From a virus, in the IMG/VR virus record IMGVR_UViG_3300009181_000033, positions 1 through 64,000 of that record: DNA of 64,000 nucleotides; one strand, 5' to 3'. Under the pieces are notes generated by a model. It was not told where the DNA came from and made no database searches. It worked only from the letters and a program-made list of their open reading frames with translations. Positions 18,347 through 28,301 of the stretch are shown here, in pieces (positions within the stretch are counted from its first letter, which is position 1; each line of letters opens with the position of its first letter). Made by a program: the position numbers and the translations under genes.

Positions 18347-20212
18347 ATGGCTGACAAAGACAATGCGGCGGTACTAAAATCCATCAGAACAAGAAATTAC
18401 CTTGCAAGGGATTTCAATAGCTTTAGAGGGGCCTTGCTAGAATATGCCAGGGAATATTACCCCGATAAAATTCAGGATTTTTCAGAATCATCAATCGGTG
18501 GATTGTTTTTGGACATGGCTGCATACATTGGCGATAACATGTCTTTTTATTTGGATCACCTATACGGTGAAATGAATGCCGACACGGTGGTGGAAACAAA
18601 GAACGCAGAAGCCATCATTAAAAATGCTGGTGTGAAAATTAACGGTGCATCTTCTTCTATGGTTTACATCGATTTTTACATTGAAGTACCAGTTGATTTA
18701 ACTCTAAAATTGGATGTTACCCTCTTGCCAACGATAAAGAGAGGCTCAGTCTTCAGCTCGGATGGAGGAATTAATTTTGTCTTGACCGAGGATGTTGATT
18801 TTTGGGAACCAGAGGATGACATCACGACAGATGCAACAATAAAATTAGCGAGAGGAATAGAGCCTGTCAATGGGAGGAGAGTTGGAGGAAGGGTTGTTTC
18901 ACAAATTCTAAAGAAGAGCGGTCTTTGTGCATCTGGCAGCGAAACGACAGAGGTTTTTTCAATTGGTGATTTCGTTCCATTTAGAAAGATAACATTATCA
19001 CCCAAGGATGTTTCGAAAATAATATCCATCACAGACAGCTATGACAATGTCTACTATGAAGTAGAAAATTTAACACACGATGTTGTATATAAAAATGTTT
19101 TAAACACCGCTGAAAAAGACGAATACGTCAAAGATTCTTTGAAATTGGTGCCTGCACCATATCGATTCACAAAGAGCATGTCTTTAAGTGACAGAAGAAC
19201 GACACTGACGTTTGGCGGTGGAAGCGCCGACACCCTTGACGACGATATAATCCCAGACCCTTCAGAATTTGCCTTGCCTTTGCCTTACTCGCAGACATTT
19301 TCAAGATTAGCAATTAATCCTGAAAAAATGTTGCAAACATCCACGTTAGGCATAGTTTCCATAAACACATCTTTGACAATAACATATCGTCACGGCGGTG
19401 GACTCTCCCATAATGTGCCACCAAATTCAATAAGAAACATAAGAAATGTTTCGATGTCATTCCCCGAAAATCCACAGCTCGGCCTGCAAGTCAAAATAAA
19501 GAATTCTCTGGAGCTTTTAAATCCCAAAGAAGCAACAGGTGGAGAAGATGCCCCAACAGTTGCCGAGATGCTCGAGCTAATTCCAATAGTAAAAAATTCA
19601 CAAGAGAGAATAGTGACAAAAGAAGATCTTCTCGCTAGAATATATTCGATGCCAAGCAACCTAGGAAGAGTATTCAGAGCTGCGGTCTCAAAAAACCCAA
19701 GCAATCCGCTGGCTGCACAAGTACATATAATTTCAAGAAGCTCTGATCTTCAATTGATTCCATCGTCAGATGCGTTGAAGAACAACTTAAAAAGGTACCT
19801 AAATTCCTACAGAATGATATCTGATTCAATGGACGTCATGGACGCCGCAATTATAAATCTCGAGGTTTATTTCTCTGTCGTTGTCGATCCGTCAATCAAT
19901 AAGTCGCTCCTCCTCCAAAACATAATATCCGATCTTCAAGATAGATTGAATATAAAAAATTTCCATATTAACCAACCACTCATAATATCTGATTTGACGG
20001 CAGTCATTTTTTCCAAGAGAGGCGTTATTTCTGTTGATGAAATAAAAGTCAGGAACATGTATGGCACTATAAAAAATCTTGAATATTCACCTTTGCCATT
20101 TGATGTTCAACTAAATACAAAAAATCAAATTATATACCCTCCAACTGGCGCCATATTTGAAGTAAAATATCCCGATATAAATATCATTGGAAAAGCGGTG
20201 ACAAATGTATAA
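18347..20212 (+). CDS. gp6: Baseplate wedge protein, gp6-like (baseplate J family)
   Basis: 621 residues (T4 gp6 has 660). The N terminus RNYLARDFNSFRGALLEYAREYYPDKI, then DFSESSIGGLFLDMAAYIGDNMSFYLDHLYGE, is the gp6 signature. The C-terminal half contains NLGRVFRAAV and MDVMDAAIINLEV segments shared with baseplate J proteins. It is an inner baseplate ring component. It overlaps the next gene by 8 bases. Confidence 0.9.
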   Translation: MADKDNAAVLKSIRTRNYLARDFNSFRGALLEYAREYYPDKIQDFSESSIGGLFLDMAAYIGDNMSFYLDHLYGEMNADTVVETKNAEAIIKNAGVKINGASSSMVYIDFYIEVPVDLTLKLDVTLLPTIKRGSVFSSDGGINFVLTEDVDFWEPEDDITTDATIKLARGIEPVNGRRVGGRVVSQILKKSGLCASGSETTEVFSIGDFVPFRKITLSPKDVSKIISITDSYDNVYYEVENLTHDVVYKNVLNTAEKDEYVKDSLKLVPAPYRFTKSMSLSDRRTTLTFGGGSADTLDDDIIPDPSEFALPLPYSQTFSRLAINPEKMLQTSTLGIVSINTSLTITYRHGGGLSHNVPPNSIRNIRNVSMSFPENPQLGLQVKIKNSLELLNPKEATGGEDAPTVAEMLELIPIVKNSQERIVTKEDLLARIYSMPSNLGRVFRAAVSKNPSNPLAAQVHIISRSSDLQLIPSSDALKNNLKRYLNSYRMISDSMDVMDAAIINLEVYFSVVVDPSINKSLLLQNIISDLQDRLNIKNFHINQPLIISDLTAVIFSKRGVISVDEIKVRNMYGTIKNLEYSPLPFDVQLNTKNQIIYPPTGAIFEVKYPDINIIGKAVTNV

Positions 20213-21704
20213 AAAAATATCGGCAGACAAAGACACCTACATAACCAATAAATTTGTCAATTCAAAGCAAGCGATATCTTCAAATTTAGGCGCGGCCGGA
20301 ACTTTAGATCTCTACAAAATACATGGTGCGAATATTGTCAATGGCATGCCTCAAAACGAGGTGTCAAGAATCTTGATGCACTTTGACCTAGAAGGGCTAA
20401 AAAAAGATGTAAAAGAAAATAATTTAGACATTAATGATAAAAGTTTCTTTTGCAAACTTTATCTCAGAGATGTTTATGGCGGACAACCAACGCCTTCTAA
20501 TTTTACTATTGATGTTTTCCCCCTGTCTGCTTCGTTTGATGAAGGATTCGGCAAAGACGTCGTAAAATATTCAGATAGAGGATTGTCAAATTGGTTGACT
20601 GCTTCTTACGAAAAGCCCTGGGCTCTAACAGGTTCATCAAAGGGCGGTGGATCAACTGAAATTTGCGATTTTATCACTGGTTCTACCGTCTTGGCTACCA
20701 CAACTTCTTCTTGCTATTTCAAGACTGGCACAGAGGATCTAATTGTTGACGTTACAAAAATAGTGTCATCGACCATCTCAGGTGAGTTGCCCGACAGTGG
20801 ATTTAGATTATCATTTACGTCTGCTGCTGAGGAGGATAAAAAAACTTACTTTGTGAAGAGATTCGCAAGTCGACACGCATACGATGAAACAAAGCACCCG
20901 AAGCTAGCATATGGATATGATGACTCTGTTTTTGATGATACACTAAATCTATCCCTTGATAAATCTTGTAGCATAAGTCTATATAACTTTTCTCAAGGTG
21001 AAATGGCAAACATTATTTCATCTAGCACACAAATAACAGGGGAAAATTGTGTCTTGTTGAAACTCTCGACCAACAATCCATCCGGATCCTCCGGGGATTA
21101 TGCCCTATACTTTACAGGTTCGCAGAGTTCCCGTGGAGATGCATACTTGTCCGGAAGCTATTATGCAGAATTCATTGTCAACAATGACGAAACCATCCGA
21201 AAAAAATTCATAGAGTCAAGCTCTGTAAAATTTGAGGCTTCCTGGTTGTCGCTTGATTCAAAGTTGACGTATTCAAGCGGAGACCTGATTTTCTTCAACT
21301 CAAATTCATCCCAAATGTCACACAATGACAAAAAATACATTGTCAGCGTCCTTGGCCTGCAGGATTCTTATTCTGACAAAGAAGTGGCCACCTTGAGGGT
21401 AAACATATTCGATTCAACAAATCCTCTCGTGAAAATTGCAAAAATGCCAATAGAGTCACCAAATGTTGTTTTGAGAAATTCACATTACAGCATTAGAGAT
21501 GCAATTACAAATGAAATTGTTGTCCCTAAGGATGAAATAAATAACTCAACAAAATTAAGTAGTGACAATAAAGGAATGTTTTTTAAACTTTATTTATCTG
21601 CCCTTCCCATAGGAAGAACATACGTTGTAGACGTGCACACAGAGGCTTATGGAGTAAAAAAAGTCCACCAAAATGCATCTCAAATATTTAAGGTTGTAAA
21701 ATAA
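20205..21704 (+). CDS. Baseplate/tail structural protein with DNRLRE-like N-terminal domain
   Basis: 499 residues. The first 200 residues follow the DNRLRE pattern: ADKDTYITN, a variable loop, SRILMHFDLEGL, FFCKLYLRD, then FTIDVFPLSASFDEGFG and LSNWLTAS. That pattern describes a jelly-roll, carbohydrate-binding type fold. The rest is beta-rich and S/T/G-rich. The position between the gp6-like gene and a giant LamG protein implies a baseplate periphery or fibre-attachment role. Confidence 0.6.
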   Translation: MYKKISADKDTYITNKFVNSKQAISSNLGAAGTLDLYKIHGANIVNGMPQNEVSRILMHFDLEGLKKDVKENNLDINDKSFFCKLYLRDVYGGQPTPSNFTIDVFPLSASFDEGFGKDVVKYSDRGLSNWLTASYEKPWALTGSSKGGGSTEICDFITGSTVLATTTSSCYFKTGTEDLIVDVTKIVSSTISGELPDSGFRLSFTSAAEEDKKTYFVKRFASRHAYDETKHPKLAYGYDDSVFDDTLNLSLDKSCSISLYNFSQGEMANIISSSTQITGENCVLLKLSTNNPSGSSGDYALYFTGSQSSRGDAYLSGSYYAEFIVNNDETIRKKFIESSSVKFEASWLSLDSKLTYSSGDLIFFNSNSSQMSHNDKKYIVSVLGLQDSYSDKEVATLRVNIFDSTNPLVKIAKMPIESPNVVLRNSHYSIRDAITNEIVVPKDEINNSTKLSSDNKGMFFKLYLSALPIGRTYVVDVHTEAYGVKKVHQNASQIFKVVK

Positions 21705-21722
21705 GAAACGATAGGGACAAAA

Positions 21723-24700
21723 ATGGCAAGCAATTTTGGACAGGGCTATTCATCGCTATACATCAAGGAGGAACTGGAACAAAGCCTGCCGGTTCAATTA
21801 AATTACAAGGAAACCATCGTCGAAGGCGAGACAAACATAGTCGATGAAAACTCATTCAGGTATGATCCGCTCAATTATCCACTAAAAAGCACACAACAGC
21901 TGAATGTCGACTGGTCCAAATTTGAAAACCACACTTTCTTTTCCTCTGCAGAAGTTAAGGTCAATGAAGCTTTTAACACGATAATAAATGGATTTCCTTT
22001 TGATGGAACAAAAAAGGAAATGGAGGCATTTTGCGATAAACTGACCGGATTTGAAAAATATGTGTACGACAATTTTCCAACTTGGTCGGGTGCATTGCAC
22101 TTCAAAAGTAGCCAAAAAAATTATATCTCGGTGGAAGACAAGTCTGGTTTTTTGTATCCTGAAATTTCTAGAAATTCCTCGGGCACAACGATCATAAATC
22201 CAAGCGATATTGAAAAATCATTCACAATAGAAGCACAAATCTTTCTTCCAACCGTGACAAATGGTCCGCAGGTGATCATGCAGAAGAATGCGTCTTCCAC
22301 CGAAGGCTTTACCTTGTTTTTAGAAAGTTCAATTTCCACAACAACAGTCAATGCTACGTTTTGTGTCTCTTCAGGATCAGTCAGAAACAAAGTAACAACA
22401 GCCTTAGACAAAGGAAAATTTAATCACATTTGTGTTACTCTAAATAAACAAGATCAAGCGGAAGACTTTTTGCAATTTTATGTCGACGAAGACTTGAAGG
22501 CAATGAGCGATTCCAATATTAGTTTTTATAAACTAAACATCGATAACCAACCGCTCCTGATCGGTTCAGGCTCTGCGTTTTATAGCGAAAATACACTCGT
22601 AACACCCACTGCGACACTAAGTGGAACAATTGACGAATTAAGAATTTTTCATTCCACAAGGACCCCACAACAACAAACACTGTACGCGACAAGGGGAATT
22701 TATCAATCTCCCGATCTTAAATTATACTATAGATTCAATGAGCCACCGCCACCACTGTCCTTGTATTCTGATAGTGATGCAATCAATTCAATGATTTTGG
22801 ACAGCTCAGGCAATTCCCTGCACGCATCCATTGTTAATTTCACCGGCAGCCTTAGAATCAATGCAGAGACAGACGAGCTGAACCCCATAAAAAATGAAAG
22901 GCTGGATTTTAAAAAGGTTCTTTTTCCTGCTTCACTTGATGTTAGAGAATACAATGAAAAGCTGCTCGAAGAAGCAAAACTGTATGATCTAAATAATCCA
23001 AATGGAATAATAAAACTAATTCCACCACACTATCTTCTCGAAGGTGCTGCCGAAGAGGGGTTTAGCGACATAGAAGGAAATGCAGGAAACGCATATGGTG
23101 GCTCTGGCATGCCTGGTCAAGGTGAAAAGGGATCAACGCAAGTCATACTTTCATTCCTCTACATATGGTCAAAATTCTTTGACGAGATTAAGCTGTTTTT
23201 GGACGCATTCGGAACGATAAAAAACATAAATTACGAAACCGACATGTATGATACCGTGCCGGATAATTTTTTGCAAGACATGATAAAAAACAGTGGATTT
23301 TATCTTCCTACGTTTTTTAACCATTCTTCGATAAAACAATACGTCGACGGGGAAGATATTGATGCAAATAACGCAATCTTGGATGTTTCCCTAAAAAAAC
23401 TGCAAGCGAATATCATGAGGAGAGTTCTGATGGCCCTGCCCGACATCTCCAGGTCAAAAGGTACACTACACAGCATAAAATCATTCCTCAGGTCCGTCGG
23501 CATAGATCCCGATAACAGTCTAAAAATAAGGGAGTATGGTGGATCAACCACAAAAACACTAACAAATTCAAGGGAATCTCGTAACGAATTTGGTGCGCTC
23601 ATAAACTTTACAACCTCGTCGTTGGTGACCACGCCCTTCCTGACAGGATCCAGAATAGAACCCGGTTATCCAGAGCCCGCGGGTGCGTTTGTATACTCAA
23701 ACGACCAGAGAGTCGGCACGACAAATTCAAGCGATGGACTTTTGACGTCAGGCTCTTGGACAACGTCAGCGGTGTTTAAAGTACCTAAAAATGCAAATGC
23801 TGGAAGCATATCATTGTTGAGGATGTTTTCGACAGGATCTAATTCCTATTCAAAACCAGGCCTTATTTTTAACCTCATAGCAACACAAAAAGAAGACAAG
23901 GTGCCTTCAAAGATAAAGCTCTATGGAAGACCATCCCACCAAAACACCGCTCCCACGCTGAGCATGTACCTAAACCTGCCGGATGATGGAATATTTGATG
24001 GAAATAAATGGAACATATCTTTTGGTAGAAAAAGATCTGACGAAATTACTGGAGCATTACACACTTCTTCTTCTTATTACCTGAGAGCATCCAAAACCGG
24101 AGAAGGTGAGGATTCAATTTATTATTTGACTTCTTCGTTTTTTGGATACAACCAGTACGACATACTTCAACTTAAGTCTAGCAATTACAATGCATCAGGC
24201 ACATTTTTTGCCATGGGGAATCAAAAAGATTCTTCATTGCCGACATTTTCATTGTTCGGTCACCTAAATGGCACAAGTATAGACCCAGAAGCAAGAACTT
24301 TAAATTTCAATGGTCTTATTTCTAATTTCCGATTTTGGTCAAAATCAATGGACGAAAATGAATGGAAGGAACAGGTAAAAAATTATAAGTCGCTAGGAAC
24401 TAATGATCCATATGCAAATTATAACTATACAAAAACCCCTTCAGGTTCATTCAACCAAATAAGAATCGACTCCTTAGCAAAACAACCAGAGGCATATTCC
24501 GCCACAGACGGAAAAATTACCTTCCTCGATTTCAGTCAGAGAAACATGCACCTGACGGGCTCAGGATTTGGTTCAAAATCCAAGGTTTTGGTGGGGGATA
24601 GCTTTAGTTATTCCACATTGTCGCCTTCTTTCGATGAAGCCTCAACAAACGAAAAAATAAGGATTAGGAGTTACAGTGATCCAAGGCTATTGGACGAGAA

Positions 24701-25184
24701 CCCATGGGCGGTCGCGACGCCGTCTTACCTCAAAAACGGACTGTTCGCCACTGAAGAGCCACAGGACGACACAAGACTGTCAATAGAGTTTTCCTTGGTC
24801 GATGCACTCGATAGAGACATTGTCAATATGTTTTCAACGCTTGAGATATTGGGAGATGCCATCGGAGCACCAGAGTTAGCATTTTCTGTTGACTATCCGG
24901 ATTTAGAAAAACTGAGGGATGTCTATTTCAATAGATTGTCTGAAAAAATGAACTTTAAAAAATTCTTGGAGTTTTATCGATGGTTTGACATGTCAATATC
25001 GACGTTCGTCCACCAGCTAATACCAAGCAGGACGAAGTTCTATGGCACAAATTATGTCATAGAATCACACATGCTGGAGAGACACAAGTACCAGTATAAG
25101 TACGAAGAAAATTATCTAGGTGACGCAAAAACTCAGTACGATAATCAGGTGACAAACTACATAAACAGCATGAGAAAGATTTGA
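21723..25184 (+). CDS. Giant baseplate wedge protein with LamG/concanavalin-like domains
   Basis: 1153 residues. Two lectin-like beta-sandwich regions are visible. The first is at about 160-380 (SFTIEAQIFLP, KFNHICVTLN, GTIDELRIFHSTRTPQQQ), typical of LamG. The second is at about 675-900 (WTTSAVFKVPK, NGLISNFRFWSKSMDENEW). Between and after them are baseplate-like segments, such as NIMRRVLMALPDISRSKGTLHSIKSFLRSVG. In the T4 order this is the gp7 position, but similarity to gp7 cannot be confirmed by eye. A sugar-binding role in adsorption is plausible. Confidence 0.65.
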   Translation: MASNFGQGYSSLYIKEELEQSLPVQLNYKETIVEGETNIVDENSFRYDPLNYPLKSTQQLNVDWSKFENHTFFSSAEVKVNEAFNTIINGFPFDGTKKEMEAFCDKLTGFEKYVYDNFPTWSGALHFKSSQKNYISVEDKSGFLYPEISRNSSGTTIINPSDIEKSFTIEAQIFLPTVTNGPQVIMQKNASSTEGFTLFLESSISTTTVNATFCVSSGSVRNKVTTALDKGKFNHICVTLNKQDQAEDFLQFYVDEDLKAMSDSNISFYKLNIDNQPLLIGSGSAFYSENTLVTPTATLSGTIDELRIFHSTRTPQQQTLYATRGIYQSPDLKLYYRFNEPPPPLSLYSDSDAINSMILDSSGNSLHASIVNFTGSLRINAETDELNPIKNERLDFKKVLFPASLDVREYNEKLLEEAKLYDLNNPNGIIKLIPPHYLLEGAAEEGFSDIEGNAGNAYGGSGMPGQGEKGSTQVILSFLYIWSKFFDEIKLFLDAFGTIKNINYETDMYDTVPDNFLQDMIKNSGFYLPTFFNHSSIKQYVDGEDIDANNAILDVSLKKLQANIMRRVLMALPDISRSKGTLHSIKSFLRSVGIDPDNSLKIREYGGSTTKTLTNSRESRNEFGALINFTTSSLVTTPFLTGSRIEPGYPEPAGAFVYSNDQRVGTTNSSDGLLTSGSWTTSAVFKVPKNANAGSISLLRMFSTGSNSYSKPGLIFNLIATQKEDKVPSKIKLYGRPSHQNTAPTLSMYLNLPDDGIFDGNKWNISFGRKRSDEITGALHTSSSYYLRASKTGEGEDSIYYLTSSFFGYNQYDILQLKSSNYNASGTFFAMGNQKDSSLPTFSLFGHLNGTSIDPEARTLNFNGLISNFRFWSKSMDENEWKEQVKNYKSLGTNDPYANYNYTKTPSGSFNQIRIDSLAKQPEAYSATDGKITFLDFSQRNMHLTGSGFGSKSKVLVGDSFSYSTLSPSFDEASTNEKIRIRSYSDPRLLDENPWAVATPSYLKNGLFATEEPQDDTRLSIEFSLVDALDRDIVNMFSTLEILGDAIGAPELAFSVDYPDLEKLRDVYFNRLSEKMNFKKFLEFYRWFDMSISTFVHQLIPSRTKFYGTNYVIESHMLERHKYQYKYEENYLGDAKTQYDNQVTNYINSMRKI

Positions 25185-25188
25185 AGAA

Positions 25189-26313
25189 ATGGCAGACCTA
25201 GACAAAGACGATCCTAATCAGGTTTACAGCGCACTCAAGAGCGATGGTGTCGTCTCTGCACAGCTGACAGCAAAAAATGCAAATAGCGTTCCCTATCTGC
25301 AGATAAACATCGACGAAAATTATTTTTCTTTTGATAAGCAAATTTCTCTTAAAAACAGAAGGTATTTCGTCGACTCCTTTCCTGGAAGTCAACTGTCAGG
25401 CAGCAACGTTGCCAATGGGTTGTTGGCGACGGAGAGAACCACGAAAGCTCGCCCAGTCGCCAGGGACATAAATAGGGAATACCTTTCTGGTTCAAATTCA
25501 TCCGAGGCATACAAAGCCGGTGTCGAAATTTCCTCGATTAACGATTTCTTGTCCGGTCTTGTTAAAATTTCTGCAGGAACTGCTGGTCACGTCATTCAGC
25601 CCTTGTGTTTCGGAATAGCCGAAAACGCAGTGCAAACGACTCTTAGTGAAATAATGAATTCCGACAAGGAAGAAATGGACTTGGTAGCTCGCGGCGCTTT
25701 CCACGAAATTGATCTTTTCAACCCGCTGCACTTTATCGACCTCCAGGATGGCGATAAACCAATTGATCAATTGATCACCTTCCCGATTGTCACATCCGAC
25801 AACAACCAGATTGAAAATTACATATTAAATGGAATCATAGAGCCATTCCCCATAAGGCCTGTCATCTCAAGCTTTACAATTAATTTTCCTTTTGAACCAC
25901 AGGGCGTAAAGGGGTCCTACGGAAATGGCAATTCAAACATCTGGATGGCAAATGACGAGGTCTTGAGCGTTGATTATTACAATCCAACCAAGGAAAATGT
26001 CGGTTATTTTTTGGACGAAGGAGAGCCAATCACACTAACAGGGGACTCAGGGTCTGCGACAGTAGGCATGACAATTGGATATTTTAATTCAAACCTCAAC
26101 AAGGTGGAACCGTTCGTCGACATCGTGCTGCCCCGAGGTGAAGAAAAAAGCAGTACATATTCGAGCGATCTTTCCGAAGTTGTCGATAGGATGCTGAGAC
26201 AGACAGAAGTGTACGTGAATAACAAACAGAGATCATCCACCTCTGGAATTGTGTATGATAATGCTACAAAATTAGGCACAGATTCCATAGCTTTCGGAGG
26301 AATGACTTACTAA
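25189..26313 (+). CDS. Tail/baseplate structural protein, unrecognised
   Basis: 374 residues with no signal peptide or enzyme motif. The sequence is rich in S, N, G and D with short hydrophobic strands. An ARDINREYLSGSNSSEAYKAGVEI segment around 90-115 links two halves. It starts 4 bases after the giant LamG protein and overlaps the next gene by 1 base, so it belongs to the same virion operon. The specific role is unknown. Confidence 0.6.
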   Translation: MADLDKDDPNQVYSALKSDGVVSAQLTAKNANSVPYLQINIDENYFSFDKQISLKNRRYFVDSFPGSQLSGSNVANGLLATERTTKARPVARDINREYLSGSNSSEAYKAGVEISSINDFLSGLVKISAGTAGHVIQPLCFGIAENAVQTTLSEIMNSDKEEMDLVARGAFHEIDLFNPLHFIDLQDGDKPIDQLITFPIVTSDNNQIENYILNGIIEPFPIRPVISSFTINFPFEPQGVKGSYGNGNSNIWMANDEVLSVDYYNPTKENVGYFLDEGEPITLTGDSGSATVGMTIGYFNSNLNKVEPFVDIVLPRGEEKSSTYSSDLSEVVDRMLRQTEVYVNNKQRSSTSGIVYDNATKLGTDSIAFGGMTY

Positions 26314-28301
26314 TGCCCAAGAGAAAAATTTTGCCAAGAAAAGACTCCTCAAAGTACGATTCTTTGAGCTTTGGCACCTTTCCCGACAACGAAAATCTAT
26401 TTAACGATCAAAGGACGATGATCTTCACTTCTAGCATCTTGGACATGCCAACAGGTTTGCCCAAAGATTATTCGACAACATTTAGGGGCTCAGAAACATA
26501 TGGAGACCTTGTTTCTTCCAGTAGCATCTACATAACAGGGAACATAAAGTCGCCTATTTTTGATCATTTCATGAGAATTGATCCAAACTACAGTTCATCT
26601 AGTGAGCCCTTCAAGGAGGTTTCACAGTTCGAACAAGGAAAGTTCAGTGATCCATTTTATGCGACAGGGTCGGCAGGTTTTGTGGGCGATGGTAGTTTTT
26701 CAACGCCCTTGAAAGACAAGGTAAAAATCAACCTTTCTTTTCCAATCAGTCAAAAAACAACAATGCTGGCAAAGACCTCAAGCATTTATTATCTAAATAC
26801 GAAACAAAGCAGGTGGGAAATTCCACAAAATGCCACGGCGGATCACGTTGGTCCATGGGAAAAAATTTGCTATGGTGCAAACGCATGGTATTACACCTCA
26901 CCCTCCGCTCCCCGCGGTTCATTTTTTCCTGAGGACCAAATTGGATTTAATCAATATGGCCACAGCATAACTTCAGGCAGCTTAAACAAATTTAGGGGTG
27001 CTGATACCCAATTTTCTGATTGGGTAACTAGATCGACGCAGTCAGATTATCTTTTAGGGGAAACTTTTTATTCGACCCCAACTGCGAATCAATTGTATGA
27101 ATTGATGACAAAAAATAATGAAAAAACGTTAACATTGAATCAAGACTATAATGCAAATGATGAGCAGCTTTTTGAATTACCAATAAATCAGCCCTTTTTA
27201 ATAGAAAAAATTGTTTATGAAATACCAATGATGTTGGGGCAGGATTGGTTTAATGACAGCACGGTCGTGGCCAACCCCATTACTTCATCTTATGTCAATG
27301 GATCATATACCATACAGGGAGGAATATGGCCGGGTGGTATGCCTGGTGGATTAAACTCTAATTTTTATGACATGGGTGGACCAGGCATCACGGTTGCTTT
27401 ATTTTCTCAAGTCAACCAAGGAATAAAAAAAATAAGGGATTTAATAGCAAATGACGTCATTACTCACAGCAACGACGTCGATTACAACATAAATACACGA
27501 ACCCCGGCCATCCTCGCGCGCAATTTTCTTGATGGAATGGGCGGAATAGAAAAGGTGGGTGGTGTTGTAGCTTATACAAATAATTCTTTTACCGGCAGTG
27601 TTTTTATAAACAGCAAAGCCAAAATTTCAAATGGAATTACTAATCGCGCTCTCTTTGTCGGAGCCAGTTTCGATTGGGTCAATCCTTTTTACATTCAACA
27701 AGTAAACAATAAAAACCCTGGATTGACACCTGGGAGCACAGGTGAAGATCACCTAAGGTTTTTTAGAGAGATAGAAAAACTTTTGATTAAAGAGTCTAAT
27801 GTGTGCAGAGCATTTTACGACCCTGTTGGAAGATCAGGATCCGGATTTTCACCATCAGGAGGCTCTATTTTTGGAGGAGAATATGCACTTCCGCAAAATA
27901 GTGTTTTTTCAAGCGGATATTTGACTAACCCCGTCAGTGAAATGGCAGACGAAGATTTTGAAAAATTGATTACAGGCTATAAAAGTCAAATATATTACTT
28001 TTTAGGACTACAAGACTTACAATTTTGGATGCCAACATTTGAAAGAACCGAAAGAATTTCCCCCTACCTCGTTCAGCCCGGCCAAAAACTCCTAATTTCA
28101 ATTTCAAAAACAAGACCGGCTTATAAGGGTGCAAATGTACAAACAACTCCAACGGATATATTGGTTGGTAGAGTTAAGCTTATGGCTGAAGAATACGAAT
28201 ATGTGTCAAGAGCTGGTCATGATGTTCAATTAAATACCGGTTCAATCAACATAACAATCTATGGTTCTTATGTCAAGAATGGGAGTTCTTATATACCATG
28301 A
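26313..28301 (+). CDS. Large tail/baseplate structural protein, unrecognised
   Basis: 662 residues. It is beta-rich and full of TGS/SGS turns (SSSIYITGN, TGSAGFVGDGSF), the style of the neighbouring structural genes. A WPGGMPGGLNSNFYDMGGPG glycine-rich loop is near 345. It overlaps the next gene as ATGA. No transmembrane or catalytic signal is seen. It may be part of a fibre network or baseplate arm. Confidence 0.6.
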   Translation: MPKRKILPRKDSSKYDSLSFGTFPDNENLFNDQRTMIFTSSILDMPTGLPKDYSTTFRGSETYGDLVSSSSIYITGNIKSPIFDHFMRIDPNYSSSSEPFKEVSQFEQGKFSDPFYATGSAGFVGDGSFSTPLKDKVKINLSFPISQKTTMLAKTSSIYYLNTKQSRWEIPQNATADHVGPWEKICYGANAWYYTSPSAPRGSFFPEDQIGFNQYGHSITSGSLNKFRGADTQFSDWVTRSTQSDYLLGETFYSTPTANQLYELMTKNNEKTLTLNQDYNANDEQLFELPINQPFLIEKIVYEIPMMLGQDWFNDSTVVANPITSSYVNGSYTIQGGIWPGGMPGGLNSNFYDMGGPGITVALFSQVNQGIKKIRDLIANDVITHSNDVDYNINTRTPAILARNFLDGMGGIEKVGGVVAYTNNSFTGSVFINSKAKISNGITNRALFVGASFDWVNPFYIQQVNNKNPGLTPGSTGEDHLRFFREIEKLLIKESNVCRAFYDPVGRSGSGFSPSGGSIFGGEYALPQNSVFSSGYLTNPVSEMADEDFEKLITGYKSQIYYFLGLQDLQFWMPTFERTERISPYLVQPGQKLLISISKTRPAYKGANVQTTPTDILVGRVKLMAEEYEYVSRAGHDVQLNTGSINITIYGSYVKNGSSYIP

